Positions 16,122 through 25,473 of a stretch of DNA of 64,000 nt are shown here, piece by piece (positions within the stretch are counted from its first letter, which is position 1; the number at the start of each line of letters is the position of its first letter). Origin of the DNA: Winogradskyella epiphytica (GTDB taxonomy: Bacteria; Bacteroidota; Bacteroidia; Flavobacteriales; Flavobacteriaceae); the NCBI RefSeq assembly GCF_003217215.1, contig NZ_QJTD01000006.1, positions 109,855 to 173,854 of the forward strand, read 5' to 3'. The translations under genes were made by a program, and so were the position numbers. The notes below the pieces were generated by a model, which saw only the letters and a program-made list of their open reading frames with translations, was not told the origin of the DNA and did no database searches.

Positions 16122-17351
16122 CTATTTTCTCAAAGCCGTTAATTCGGCAATTTTGCAAATTACCTCTACGGCTTTCTGCATACTTTCTACAGGTACGTAT
16201 TCGTAACGTCCGTGGAAGTTGTGTCCGCCTGCAAATATATTAGGGCAAGGTAAACCCATATAAGAAAGTTGAGAGCCATCGGTTCCACCTCTTATCGCTT
16301 TTATTAAAGGTTCGATGCCTACTTGTTTCATAGCTTCCTCTGCAATATCAACAATATGCATTACAGGTTCTACTTTTTCTTTCATGTTGTAGTATTGGTC
16401 ACTGATTTCAATTTTAAATACCTCACTTTCATACTTAGAATTTAAATCAGAAACAATTTTTTCCATTAAAGCTTTTCTTGCTTCAAACTTATCTCTGTCA
16501 TGATCTCTAATAATATACTCCAATGTGGTTTTTTCTACATCACCTTCAATATTGTGTAAATGGAAGAAGCCCTCATAGCCTTCAGTATGCTCAGGAGTTT
16601 CTAAACGTGGTAAAACATTGATAAATTCAGACGCATAATACATTGAATTAATCATCTTACCTTTAGCATAACCAGGATGAACAATTTTTCCCTTTACTGT
16701 AATTTTGGCTCCGGCGGCATTAAAGTTTTCGAACTCTAATTCACCAACTTGACTTCCATCCATGGTATAAGCCCAATCCGCGCCGAACTTCTCAACATCG
16801 AATTTATGTGCGCCTCTACCAATTTCCTCATCTGGAGTAAAACCGACTTTAATAGTACCATGTTTAATTTCAGGATGATTGATAAGATATTCCATCGCCG
16901 TTACGATTTCTGTAATACCCGCTTTATCATCGGCTCCTAATAAGGTAGTTCCATCTGTTGTGATTAAAGTCTGACCTTTATACATCAGTAAATCTTCAAA
17001 ATAATCTGGAGATAGAACGATATTTTGTTCGGCATTTAAAACAATGTCTTTACCGTTATAATTTTTTACGATTTGTGGCTTCACATTCGCTCCAGTAAAA
17101 TCAGGAGAGGTATCAAAATGTGAAATAAAGCCTATGACTGGTACGTCGTGATCTACATTACTTGGTAGAGTTGCCATGATATAGGCATTCTCGTCAATAG
17201 TAACATCACTCAGACCTATTGCTTTTAATTCTTCAACTAGTTTATTAGCCAAGTCCCATTGTTTTTCTGTACTTGGTGTGGTATTAGAGTTTGGATCAGA
17301 TTCAGTGTCTATGGTCACATAACTGATAAAACGATCTATGATTTGTTGCAT
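16122..17351 (-). CDS. pepT: Peptidase T (tripeptide aminopeptidase)
   Basis: 409 residues, the normal length of the M20B di-zinc tripeptidase. Motifs in order: SHFDTSPDF (first zinc ligand His), [10 protein letters not shown] (bridging Asp), [10 protein letters not shown] (catalytic Glu pair), [19 protein letters not shown], and [13 protein letters not shown] (last His). Acts in the cytosol at the end of peptide breakdown. It starts 22 bp after the universal stress protein gene on the same strand and is likely its operon partner. Confidence 0.95.
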   Translation of the reverse strand: MQQIIDRFISYVTIDTESDPNSNTTPSTEKQWDLANKLVEELKAIGLSDVTIDENAYIMATLPSNVDHDVPVIGFISHFDTSPDFTGANVKPQIVKNYNGKDIVLNAEQNIVLSPDYFEDLLMYKGQTLITTDGTTLLGADDKAGITEIVTAMEYLINHPEIKHGTIKVGFTPDEEIGRGAHKFDVEKFGADWAYTMDGSQVGELEFENFNAAGAKITVKGKIVHPGYAKGKMINSMYYASEFINVLPRLETPEHTEGYEGFFHLHNIEGDVEKTTLEYIIRDHDRDKFEARKALMEKIVSDLNSKYESEVFKIEISDQYYNMKEKVEPVMHIVDIAEEAMKQVGIEPLIKAIRGGTDGSQLSYMGLPCPNIFAGGHNFHGRYEYVPVESMQKAVEVICKIAELTALRK

Positions 17352-17373
17352 GGAAATTATTTTGTTCTAAAAT

Positions 17374-18204
17374 TTATTTTCTAAATGTAATTACTGGAAG
17401 TTTAGTGTGGTTTACAACATCTTCTGAGATACTACCACCAAAGAAATGACTTAGCCCAGTTCTACCGTGAGTGATCATTGCTACAGCATCTGCATTTTGT
17501 CTATGCGCAAAATTTAAAACACCATCCTCAACATTATGATCTGCAATTCGAGCAATTTTAACATCCTTTTCGCTCAAATTAGCAAGTTCTAAAAAGTTCG
17601 CGACTAATTCATCGATTTCGTCTGTACTTGAGAATCCTAAGTTAGGTAGGTTAATATGAAGCAATGTCACGTTTTCACTTAAATCGTTTAATACTTCTAA
17701 AGCGCTTTTTACTCCTTCAACACTGTCTTCAGCAAAATCTGTTGCTAAAACAATATTATTAAAGTTAACGGCATCAATTCTAGATTTTACAACTAATACA
17801 GGTGTTTCGCTATAGCGTACTACTTTTTCGGTGTTAGACCCTGTGAAAATCCCATCGTGATCACTATGGCCTCTAGAACCCATAACAATTAAGTCGGCAT
17901 TAATATCTTTTGCTACTCCCGCAACTTCCTTTAATACTTTATGATATTTTATATGTTGTGTAACCTCGATACCTTCTAAATAAGGTTTATCTAAAAAAGT
18001 TTCAAACTTCTTATTGGCTACCATTAACATAAACGCGTTTTCTTCATTTCGTTCACTACTTGAAGCCGAAAAGATAGATTCAGAAAGTTCTAACATATGC
18101 ATTACAATCAGCTCTGCTTGGTGTTTTTTTGCCAATGCAGCTGCAGTTTCTAGGGCATATTCTGAATGTTTCGAAAAATCTACAGGAACTATAATTTTCT
18201 TCAT
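17374..18204 (-). CDS. Universal stress protein, tandem UspA
   Basis: 276 residues containing two Usp domains (about 1-145 and 148-276). The first keeps the nucleotide-binding pattern MGSRGHSDHDGIFTGSNTEK (G-2x-G-9x-GS); the second has ITHGRTGLSHFFGGSISED. Tandem Usp proteins are usual in Bacteroidota and are thought to sense ATP or respond to growth arrest. A TACGTTTG box lies about 45 bp upstream. Confidence 0.92.
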   Translation of the reverse strand: MKKIIVPVDFSKHSEYALETAAALAKKHQAELIVMHMLELSESIFSASSSERNEENAFMLMVANKKFETFLDKPYLEGIEVTQHIKYHKVLKEVAGVAKDINADLIVMGSRGHSDHDGIFTGSNTEKVVRYSETPVLVVKSRIDAVNFNNIVLATDFAEDSVEGVKSALEVLNDLSENVTLLHINLPNLGFSSTDEIDELVANFLELANLSEKDVKIARIADHNVEDGVLNFAHRQNADAVAMITHGRTGLSHFFGGSISEDVVNHTKLPVITFRK

Positions 18205-18246
18205 AATAAGTTGGTTTTTTTAAGTGATTTCAAATTTAAACAATTC

Positions 18247-18254
18247 CAAACGTA
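18247..18254 (-). promoter_or_regulatory. Promoter -7 box for usp-pepT
   Basis: TACGTTTG on the minus strand fits TAnnTTTG, giving a leader of about 35-40 nt to the ATG at 18204. Confidence 0.45.
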
Positions 18255-18326
18255 TAAAGAATGATAAATGACAGTTTATGATAAAATTAATAGCATTAAC
18301 AAGGTATTTTTAGTCAAATAGATTCT

Positions 18327-18335
18327 TATTTTTGC
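18327..18335 (+). promoter_or_regulatory. Promoter -7 box for pyrD
   Basis: TATTTTTGC, a perfect TAnnTTTG match, 17 bp before the chosen ATG at 18353. This position also argues against the upstream TTG-type start at 18332, which overlaps the box. Confidence 0.6.
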
Positions 18336-18352
18336 AAAGTAAAAGAGCTCAT

Positions 18353-19390
18353 ATGTACAAAGCGATAATCCGTCCCATCTTATTTTGTTTTGACCCAGAA
18401 AAGGTTCATCATTTTACATTTTCATTAATTCAGATCATATCTAAAATTCCAGGAATGAAAGGTTTGTTTAAATCCATGTATGTGGTAGAGGACAAACGGT
18501 TAGAACGCAATTTATTCGGGCTTACATTCAAAAATCCCATTGGATTAGCTGCAGGTTTTGATAAGAATGCGGTACTTTATAATGAATTGGCAAATTTTGG
18601 CTTCGGGTTTATAGAAATAGGAACGGTAACTCCAAAAGCTCAAGAAGGTAATCCTAAGAAACGATTATTCCGACTTAAGGACGATAAAGGGATTATTAAT
18701 CGAATGGGTTTTAATAACGAAGGTTTAGAAGCCGCTATTTCTCAATTGAAGAAAAATAAAGGTCAATTAATCATCGGTGGGAATATTGGTAAAAACACCC
18801 AAACTCGTCCTGAAGATTATACCAAAGACTATTTAGAATGTTTTAATGGTTTACATCCTTATGTGGATTATTTTGTACTTAATGTGAGTTGCCCTAATGT
18901 AGGCAGTCATGCCAAGTTAAATGATAAAGCTTATTTGCTTGAATTAATCGCTGTCGTACAAAAAGCAAATTCAACGTTTAGTTTACAAAAGCCCATTCTC
19001 CTTAAAATTGCTCCAGACCTTAATGATATACAATTAGATGAAATTGTAGAGTTAATTGCCGAAACGAATCTCGATGGTGTAATTGCAAGTAATACCTCTA
19101 CTGATAGATCCGGATTACTAACAAGTGACGACCGATTATCAGAGATAGGTAATGGTGGGTTAAGTGGACAACCAATTAAAGATAAATCGACACGAGTTAT
19201 AAAATATTTAGCAGATAAGAGCAATAAGGCATTTCCTATCATTGGGGTAGGAGGCGTGCATTCAGCTGAAGATGCCTTAGAAAAAATTGAAGCAGGAGCT
19301 GATTTGATTCAGGTGTATACCGGTTTTATTTATGAAGGACCTTCTTTAATAAAACGAATTAATAAGGCCTTGTTGAAGAGGAATTTATAA
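18353..19390 (+). CDS. pyrD: Dihydroorotate dehydrogenase (quinone)
   Basis: 345 residues from the ATG at 18353 (an in-frame TTG at 18332 falls inside the promoter box). A class 2, membrane-associated enzyme of pyrimidine synthesis oxidising dihydroorotate with quinone: N-terminal membrane-binding helices, then FMN/substrate motifs [37 protein letters not shown] with the class 2 catalytic Ser region, IASNTSTDR and the phosphate-binding [11 protein letters not shown]. Length is normal. Confidence 0.95.
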   Translation: MYKAIIRPILFCFDPEKVHHFTFSLIQIISKIPGMKGLFKSMYVVEDKRLERNLFGLTFKNPIGLAAGFDKNAVLYNELANFGFGFIEIGTVTPKAQEGNPKKRLFRLKDDKGIINRMGFNNEGLEAAISQLKKNKGQLIIGGNIGKNTQTRPEDYTKDYLECFNGLHPYVDYFVLNVSCPNVGSHAKLNDKAYLLELIAVVQKANSTFSLQKPILLKIAPDLNDIQLDEIVELIAETNLDGVIASNTSTDRSGLLTSDDRLSEIGNGGLSGQPIKDKSTRVIKYLADKSNKAFPIIGVGGVHSAEDALEKIEAGADLIQVYTGFIYEGPSLIKRINKALLKRNL

Positions 19391-19621
19391 GAAAGAATTT
19401 AAAATGTTTTGTGATGAATTACATTATTCAATTTCATTATTAGACAAATTAGTGTCACAATAAGATCAGTGTCTCATTTAAATTCGTGTCATAAAAATTT
19501 AACCTAGTTTAACCTCATATAAAATGTCTTTAAAAAATTCGAAGTCTCATTTTGAAAACTCAATAGTTCTCAAAAGTGCTCGAACTAACCAAACGTATTA
19601 ATTCAAATAAGTTTTCTCACT

Positions 19622-20239
19622 TTGAACATAGATATCCTTTTATCATTTGCACTAGCAACATCAGCATTAGCAATTTCGCCAGGGCCTGATAATATCTATG
19701 TATTAGTGCAAAGTATTGCTAATGGTAAATCATACGGAATAGCAACGGTTTGTGGGTTGATTACAGGTTGTATTATTCATACCTCATTATTAGCTTTTGG
19801 TGTTTCTGCAATTATCGCTTCCAATGAAAAGTTGTTTTTCGGCATTAAACTTTTAGGTGCGATTTACCTTATATATCTGGCGTATTTAGTCTTTAAATCG
19901 GATGCAAGTCTAAGCTTTGACTCCGATAACGTTCCTAAGAAAAGTCTAAAACAATTATTCATACAAGGTTTCTTTATGAATGTGCTTAATCCAAAAGTGA
20001 TTATTTTCTTCTTGGCCTTTTTTCCAGGGTTTTTGTTTAGTGATTCGATGAGTACTGTGATTCAGTTTTATATTTTGGGCGGAATTTTTATGTTGGTCTC
20101 ATTTATCATTTTCGTTTCAATCGCCTTGTTAGCTGGAAATATTAAAACTTATACGATGACACATAAGAACTCTGGTTTAGTATTAAAGTGGCTTCAAATT
20201 GTAGTTTTTGTTGGAATTGCTGTTTTCATATTATTATAA
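19622..20239 (+). CDS. LysE/RhtB-family amino-acid exporter
   Basis: A 205-residue inner-membrane protein with six hydrophobic helices. The opening ALAISPGPDNIYVL carries the family SPGP signature, and GFFMNVLNPKVIIFFLAF the second conserved block. The frame begins with TTG at 19622; no ATG lies nearby, so a UUG start is assumed. Likely exports a neutral or basic amino acid; the substrate is unknown. HMG-CoA lyase starts 39 bp downstream but has its own promoter box. Confidence 0.87.
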   Translation: MNIDILLSFALATSALAISPGPDNIYVLVQSIANGKSYGIATVCGLITGCIIHTSLLAFGVSAIIASNEKLFFGIKLLGAIYLIYLAYLVFKSDASLSFDSDNVPKKSLKQLFIQGFFMNVLNPKVIIFFLAFFPGFLFSDSMSTVIQFYILGGIFMLVSFIIFVSIALLAGNIKTYTMTHKNSGLVLKWLQIVVFVGIAVFILL

Positions 20240-20265
20240 TGTTTTTAAATCCTTATTCTAAACCG

Positions 20266-20273
20266 TATATTTG
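20266..20273 (+). promoter_or_regulatory. Promoter -7 box abutting HMG-CoA lyase start
   Basis: TATATTTG ends only 5 nt before the ATG at 20279, which predicts a leaderless or almost leaderless mRNA. Confidence 0.55.
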
Positions 20274-20278
20274 ACGCG

Positions 20279-21142
20279 ATGAATAAACAGGTTAAAATTA
20301 TAGAGTGTCCTCGTGATGCTATGCAAGGCATCAAGGATTTTATTCCTACTGAAAAGAAAGTTCAGTACATTCAGTCTTTATTACGAGTTGGTTTTGATAC
20401 CATTGACTTTGGAAGTTTTGTATCGCCAAAAGCCATTCCTCAAATGGTAGATACTGCCGAAGTTTTGGCGCAACTTGATTTGAGTAAAACCGAAAGTAAG
20501 TTACTCGCCATCATAGCCAATACAAGAGGTGCTGTAGATGCCTGTAAACATCCTGAAATTGACTATTTAGGATTTCCTTTCTCAATTTCTGAGAACTTCC
20601 AAATGCGAAATACGCATAAAACTATCGCCGAGTCTGTAGTAACACTTTCAGAAATCTTGGAGATCGCAGATAAACACCAAAAGAAAGTGGTGGTTTATAT
20701 TTCGATGGGATTTGGTAATCCTTATGGAGATCCTTGGAATGTGGATATTGTAGGGGAGTGGACCGAACGCTTAGCTAAAATGGGTGTTGGAATACTGTCT
20801 CTTAGTGATACCATAGGAAGTTCTGATCCAGAGAATATTGATTATTTATTTTCAAATTTAATTCCTGCTTATCCAAATATAGAATTCGGTGCACATCTAC
20901 ATACCACTCCAACCTCTTGGTTCGAAAAAGTAGATGCAGCCTATAAGGCGGGTTGTTTACGTTTTGATGGAGCCATTCAAGGATTTGGAGGTTGCCCAAT
21001 GGCAAAAGATGATCTAACGGGGAATATGCCAACAGAAAAAATGTTTTCTTATTTCACGCAGAAAAAAGCACACAACCTAAACGCGATGTGTTTTGAAAGT
21101 TCTTATAACGAAGCGACTAAGATTTTCTCGAAGTATCATTAA
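20279..21142 (+). CDS. Hydroxymethylglutaryl-CoA lyase
   Basis: 287 residues of the HMGL-like TIM-barrel family. Splits 3-hydroxy-3-methylglutaryl-CoA into acetoacetate and acetyl-CoA, the last step of leucine degradation. Visible motifs: ECPRDAMQG (the metal-binding Arg-Asp pair), FGSFVSPKAIPQM, LSDTIG, GAHLHTTP (metal His pair) and the catalytic Cys loop FGGCPMAKDDLTGN. Ends in the normal position without a C-terminal extension. Works in the same pathway as the leucine dehydrogenase at 12.1 kb. Confidence 0.92.
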   Translation: MNKQVKIIECPRDAMQGIKDFIPTEKKVQYIQSLLRVGFDTIDFGSFVSPKAIPQMVDTAEVLAQLDLSKTESKLLAIIANTRGAVDACKHPEIDYLGFPFSISENFQMRNTHKTIAESVVTLSEILEIADKHQKKVVVYISMGFGNPYGDPWNVDIVGEWTERLAKMGVGILSLSDTIGSSDPENIDYLFSNLIPAYPNIEFGAHLHTTPTSWFEKVDAAYKAGCLRFDGAIQGFGGCPMAKDDLTGNMPTEKMFSYFTQKKAHNLNAMCFESSYNEATKIFSKYH

Positions 21143-21274
21143 TTACGTTTTTCACTTTTTATCCTTCTAACTTAAACTATTTATTATTAGGTGTTTAATG
21201 AATATAGGCTTCAGCTGATTCATTTAATTGAAAAAATATCGCAAGATAAGGGGTTGTTTATCAGCGTTTTGCAA

Positions 21275-21301
21275 CTTTATTTAAAATTAATCTAAATAAA
21301 G
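21275..21301. promoter_or_regulatory. 27-bp palindromic operator upstream of porin operon
   Basis: CTTTATTTA (21275-21283) and TAAATAAAG (21293-21301) are perfect inverted arms; two of the four inner positions also pair. The right arm touches the TTTG -33 element at 21302. The form resembles AT-rich iron-repressor sites (Fur/DtxR-like) seen in flavobacteria; the identity of the regulator is inference. Confidence 0.6.
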
Positions 21302-21333
21302 TTTGTGTAAAAACGCATCTGTTTTAAATTTGC
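21302..21333 (+). promoter_or_regulatory. Promoter of porin operon
   Basis: TTTG (21302-21305), a 19-nt spacer and TAAATTTGC (21325-21333) match the Bacteroidota sigma factor consensus exactly. The leader to the porin ATG is about 42 nt. Confidence 0.8.
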
Positions 21334-21380
21334 GGCTTCAAATAAACTATTATTTATAGCAAGTCTTAATAAGAATAAAA

Positions 21381-22538
21381 ATGCATAAAATCAATTTAGT
21401 TTTAGCCATGTTTGTCGCAAGTTTTACATTTGCTCAAACCGTATCAGATTCCATAGTAACAAATCCAAAAAGTCAGCAAAATGGAGCTGAGCGTATATTA
21501 TCTGGAAATATTAGTTCAGGTGTTACCGTTGGAGGTTATGGGGAAATTACTTATAACCAACCAGAAGGTGATAACGGTGAATTAGATGTTCAACGTTTGG
21601 TTTTACTTTTTGGATATAAATTTAACGATCGTGTTCAATTTGTCACCGAAGTAGAATTCGAGCATGTTGAAGAAGTGTATGTAGAACAAGCGTTTTTACA
21701 ATATAGCTTATCGGATAATGTGAACCTTAGAGGTGGTTTAATGTTGGTACCAATGGGAATAATTAACGAATACCATGAGCCAACAACTTTTAACGGCGTT
21801 GAACGTCCAAGCGTCGACAAGAGTATTGTTCCAACAACTTGGAGAGAAATTGGTTTTGGTGTTGCTGGTCGTTTAGACAATGCGTCAATGCGTTACCAAG
21901 CGTATATTTTTAATGGTTTTCAGTCTGTAAACGGATCAAAAGTTTTAGGAGGTGCTAATGGTTTAAGAAACGGAAGACAAAAAGGAATCAAATCTACTAT
22001 TGATTCTCCAACTTTTTCTGCAAAATTAGATTACTACGGTTTACCAGGTTTACGTTTAGGTTTATCAGGATATTTTGGTCGTACTCAAGCAGAAGATGAT
22101 GTTGAAGATATTGATGGAACAAGTGTAGGGGTTTCAATGATAGGCTTAGATGCTCGTTATGCGTATAAGCGTTTTACAGCAAGAGGTCAATTTATTCACG
22201 CGAGCATTACAGATTCAGAAGATTATAATGCTTTAAATAATGCCGATTTAGGAAGTGCTTTGCAAGGATGGTATGTAGAAGGTGCTTTTAATTTATTACC
22301 ACAAACCAAGCAACAACAGTTATTTGCTTTTGCACGTTATTCAGATTATGATACTCATGCGTCAGTAGCTGGTGGATTAATAAAAAATGAGGCTTACGAT
22401 AGAGACGAATGGACTTTTGGTTTAAGTTATAAAATAGCTCCAGGAGCTGTGGTAAAGGCAGATTATCAACTATTTGGAGACGGTACAGATAGCGATTCAC
22501 CAAACCAATTAAATATAGGATTAGGAGTTTGGTTCTAA
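21381..22538 (+). CDS. Outer-membrane porin (phosphate-selective-type)
   Basis: 385 residues: signal peptide (MHKINLVLAMFVASFTFAQ), then a beta-barrel with alternating aromatic strands (GGYGEITYNQ, LVLLFGYKFNDRVQF, VTEVEFEHVEE, GLMLVPMGIINEYHEP) and a C-terminal aromatic residue (LGVWF), as required for BAM insertion. It resembles the OprO/OprP-like porin group. The cargo is unknown. It heads an operon with the FMN-binding and membrane protein genes and is controlled by a well-formed promoter and palindromic operator. Confidence 0.88.
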   Translation: MHKINLVLAMFVASFTFAQTVSDSIVTNPKSQQNGAERILSGNISSGVTVGGYGEITYNQPEGDNGELDVQRLVLLFGYKFNDRVQFVTEVEFEHVEEVYVEQAFLQYSLSDNVNLRGGLMLVPMGIINEYHEPTTFNGVERPSVDKSIVPTTWREIGFGVAGRLDNASMRYQAYIFNGFQSVNGSKVLGGANGLRNGRQKGIKSTIDSPTFSAKLDYYGLPGLRLGLSGYFGRTQAEDDVEDIDGTSVGVSMIGLDARYAYKRFTARGQFIHASITDSEDYNALNNADLGSALQGWYVEGAFNLLPQTKQQQLFAFARYSDYDTHASVAGGLIKNEAYDRDEWTFGLSYKIAPGAVVKADYQLFGDGTDSDSPNQLNIGLGVWF

Positions 22539-22578
22539 AATTGCAGGAACAGAACTAATAATTCAATAATTTTGCAGT

Positions 22579-23100
22579 ATGAAATTTAATAGCCTAATCA
22601 TTTTTATTTTATCTATTCTTTCTTTTGGTCTGCCTAAAAACATTCAAAAGAAAGTTGATTCAGAAATTAAGAAAACATATTCAGTCGATGAATTTTCGTT
22701 TACGGATATGAAAGTTTCTACAGAATTAGATAAGGCAACTCCTTCGGATTTCGGTCCTGACCATTTTTTTAAAATAAAAAAAGGGAGTCAACTTTTAGGT
22801 TATGCATATGTAGCCAAAGCGCTAAGTAAAACAGATGAGTTTGATTATTTAGTTTTATTCGATTCTAATCTACTTGTGGTGAATACGAAAGTCTTAATTT
22901 ACCGTGAGGATTATGGCGGTGAAATTGGATCTAAACGTTGGTTGAAACAATTTCTTGGCAAATCAAAAAATGACGCCTTCCGTTATGGCGATAATATCGA
23001 TGCTATTTCAGGAGCAACCATTTCAGTACGGTCAATGACAAATGCTATGGACGACTTAATGAAATCATTAAAAATTTTAAACACTAAAGGAATTATATAA
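22579..23100 (+). CDS. Exported FMN-binding domain protein
   Basis: 173 residues: signal peptide (about 1-20), then an FMN-binding domain of the RnfG/NqrC/NosR type. The flavinylation-like motif DAISGATIS (about 150) has the Thr to which FMN is covalently attached by ApbE in RnfG and NqrC; GSKRWLKQF and GEIG fit the family. It would sit on the periplasmic face and carry single electrons. No apbE lies in the window. The next gene overlaps its stop codon by one base, so translation is coupled. Confidence 0.85.
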   Translation: MKFNSLIIFILSILSFGLPKNIQKKVDSEIKKTYSVDEFSFTDMKVSTELDKATPSDFGPDHFFKIKKGSQLLGYAYVAKALSKTDEFDYLVLFDSNLLVVNTKVLIYREDYGGEIGSKRWLKQFLGKSKNDAFRYGDNIDAISGATISVRSMTNAMDDLMKSLKILNTKGII

Positions 23101-23609
23101 TGAAAGTCAATGGCCTCATAGAAACATTCCCAAAAGAACTAAAGCTGCTTATTGCAGCTTTTGTTGTTGTTTTAAGTGTCGGGTTTTATACCGGACTTTT
23201 ATTTGTGAATGAAACAGCTTCAACAGATCCTGATGGAATTGAACAACAATATCTAGGAAATGAACACGATGAGGAAGCCGAAGTTATGAAGTTTAAGAAA
23301 ACGGAACAAGCTATGCTTACTTTGGTTCATGGCCATATCTTATCTATGTCAATTATATTCTTTTTAGTGGGATTAATACTCGTTACGACTAGACTGAATT
23401 ATAAGTTCAAAATGTTTTTGCTTATTGAACCTTTTATATCTGTAGTTCTAACTTTCGGCGGTTTATACCTATTATGGTCAGGAATGTTATGGGTAAAATA
23501 CATAGTGATGATTTCTGGTTTTTTCATGACCTTATGTTACACACTAGCCGTAATTATTATTTTGAAGCAACTAGTAAGTTCATCAATAAAAACTAAATCC
23601 GCCATTTAG
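23100..23609 (+). CDS. Four-helix membrane protein of FMN-protein operon, unknown family
   Basis: 169 residues that I do not recognise. Helix 1 spans about 13-35; an acidic external loop (about 37-65) includes GNEHDEEAE; helices 2-4 follow at about 73-97, 103-128 and 130-155. Helix 2 starts with LVHGHILSMS, placing two His residues at the membrane face, which could bind haem or metal. It overlaps the FMN-binding protein stop by one base (TAATG). I infer a redox or iron role from context only. Confidence 0.7.
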   Translation: MKVNGLIETFPKELKLLIAAFVVVLSVGFYTGLLFVNETASTDPDGIEQQYLGNEHDEEAEVMKFKKTEQAMLTLVHGHILSMSIIFFLVGLILVTTRLNYKFKMFLLIEPFISVVLTFGGLYLLWSGMLWVKYIVMISGFFMTLCYTLAVIIILKQLVSSSIKTKSAI

Positions 23610-23710
23610 TAGTGAAGCTATAGATTTAGTTGAAAATAGGTCAGCAAAAAAATATCCTTTTTTAACTATAATTAGCTTTTCAATATCAATAAGTTTTTAA
23701 ATTTTAATTG

Positions 23711-23740
23711 TACTTTTGCGTGCAATTATATCCTAATTGC
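23711..23740 (+). promoter_or_regulatory. guaB promoter box and leader hairpin
   Basis: TACTTTTGC (23711-23719) matches the -7 consensus. The short leader contains a perfect 7-bp inverted repeat GCAATTA (23722-23728) / TAATTGC (23734-23740) that ends one base before the ATG. Confidence 0.6.
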
Positions 23741-23741
23741 C

Positions 23742-25214
23742 ATGAAAGCACACGAAAATAAAATTGTTGGAGAAGGTCTTACTTACGATGACGTACTCTT
23801 AGTTCCCGCATTTTCTGAAGTTCTTCCTCGAGAAGTTAATATCCAATCCAAGTTTACACGAAATATTACGATAAACATTCCTGTGGTTTCTGCAGCTATG
23901 GACACCGTAACCGAAAGTAAAATGGCAATTGCCATGGCACAAGAAGGTGGTATTGGTGTACTTCACAAAAACATGACGATCGAGCAACAAGCAGAGAAAG
24001 TACGTCGCGTTAAACGTGCGGAGAGCGGCATGATTATCGACCCTGTAACTTTACCACTAACGGCTACTGTATTTGATGCCAAACACAATATGGCAGAGCA
24101 TAGTATTGGAGGTATTCCTATTATAGATGAAACCGGAACTTTAAAAGGAATTGTTACTAACAGAGATTTACGTTTTGAGCACGAAAACAAAAAGCCAATT
24201 GTTGACGTGATGACCAAAGAGAACTTAGTGACAGCTCCAGTAGGAACGTCATTAAATGAAGCTGAAAAAATCCTTCAACAAAATAAGATTGAAAAATTAT
24301 TAATTGTTGATGATCATTATAAACTTAAAGGTTTAATCACCTTTAGAGATATCACCAAATTAACACAAAAGCCTAATGCTAATAAAGATACTTACGGTCG
24401 ACTTCGTGTCGCTGCAGCTATTGGTGTTACAGGAGATGCTGTTGATAGAGCGACTGCTTTAGTCAATGCAGGTGTTGATGCAATTATTATAGATACTGCT
24501 CATGGCCATACTAAAGGTGTGGTTATGGTTTTAAAAGATATTAAAAAGAAATTTCCAGAATTAGATGTGATTGTTGGAAATATAGCCACGGCGGAAGCGG
24601 CAAAATATTTAGTTGAAGCTGGAGCTGATGCTGTAAAAGTTGGAATTGGCCCTGGTTCTATTTGTACAACTCGTGTTGTTGCAGGTGTAGGATTTCCTCA
24701 ATTCTCGGCAGTATTAGAAGTGGCGGAAGCTATTAAAGGGTCTGGAGTACCTGTAATTGCAGATGGTGGAATTCGTTATACTGGCGATATTCCTAAAGCC
24801 ATCGCAGCTGGTGCAGATACTGTGATGTTAGGTTCACTTTTAGCTGGTACTAAAGAAAGTCCTGGTGATACTATTATCTACGAAGGAAGAAAATACAAGT
24901 CCTACAGAGGAATGGGTTCTGTTGAAGCCATGAAACAAGGAAGTAAAGATCGTTATTTCCAAGATGTGGAAGATGATATTAAGAAATTAGTACCAGAAGG
25001 TATCGTTGGAAGAGTAGCTTATAAAGGTGAATTGGTAGAAAGTATTCATCAGTTTATCGGTGGACTTAGAGCTGGAATGGGTTACTGTGGAGCAAAAGAT
25101 ATCGAAACCTTAAAAGAAACTGGCCGTTTTGTTAAAATTACAGCAAGTGGTATTAATGAAAGTCATCCACATGATGTGACTATTACAAATGAGTCACCGA
25201 ATTATTCTAGATAA
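23742..25214 (+). CDS. guaB: IMP dehydrogenase
   Basis: 490 residues, the normal length, forming a TIM barrel with a CBS-domain pair inserted at about residues 95-205. It oxidises IMP to XMP, the first committed step to GTP. Visible motifs: [15 protein letters not shown], the catalytic loop [11 protein letters not shown] with the active Cys, the phosphate-binding [19 protein letters not shown] and the [10 protein letters not shown] flap. Expression may depend on the leader hairpin just before the ATG. A wobble-paired 18-bp terminator follows. Confidence 0.96.
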   Translation: MKAHENKIVGEGLTYDDVLLVPAFSEVLPREVNIQSKFTRNITINIPVVSAAMDTVTESKMAIAMAQEGGIGVLHKNMTIEQQAEKVRRVKRAESGMIIDPVTLPLTATVFDAKHNMAEHSIGGIPIIDETGTLKGIVTNRDLRFEHENKKPIVDVMTKENLVTAPVGTSLNEAEKILQQNKIEKLLIVDDHYKLKGLITFRDITKLTQKPNANKDTYGRLRVAAAIGVTGDAVDRATALVNAGVDAIIIDTAHGHTKGVVMVLKDIKKKFPELDVIVGNIATAEAAKYLVEAGADAVKVGIGPGSICTTRVVAGVGFPQFSAVLEVAEAIKGSGVPVIADGGIRYTGDIPKAIAAGADTVMLGSLLAGTKESPGDTIIYEGRKYKSYRGMGSVEAMKQGSKDRYFQDVEDDIKKLVPEGIVGRVAYKGELVESIHQFIGGLRAGMGYCGAKDIETLKETGRFVKITASGINESHPHDVTITNESPNYSR

Positions 25215-25267
25215 TTACTCATAATTTAAAGGTTTAGTTTTATTCAGCTTTTGAAAAAACTATACGA

Positions 25268-25306
25268 AGTCATCTAAGGTAACATTCAATGTTATTTTAG
25301 GTGACT
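25268..25306 (+). terminator. Terminator after guaB
   Basis: An 18-bp stem (25268-25285 with 25289-25306) with three G-U type pairs, a 3-nt loop and a T6 run. Confidence 0.85.
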
Positions 25307-25453
25307 TTTTTAATTCCTATCATTTTTTATAAATTCAAGTTCAGGTAGATTTATAATTAGTTTCAAATTTAATGAAGATAAATTCCAATATTCATTGAAG
25401 ACAGTTATGAAATATCCTTAGACCATAAACTTATGTAAGATATAGTCTATATT

Positions 25454-25461
25454 TACCTTTG
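25454..25461 (+). promoter_or_regulatory. crtY promoter -7 box
   Basis: TACCTTTG fits TAnnTTTG. It overlaps the TTG that opens the longer frame at 25459, supporting the ATG at 25474 as start. An inverted TAGAC/GTCTA pair with an inner CATAA/TTATG repeat lies just upstream. Confidence 0.5.
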
Positions 25462-25473
25462 GAAATGTTTAAA

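Noticed and set aside
19391..19621. Repeated GTGTCA/GTGTCT strings before the LysE gene
   Set aside because: Spacing and sequence are irregular; not a convincing operator set or CRISPR-like array.
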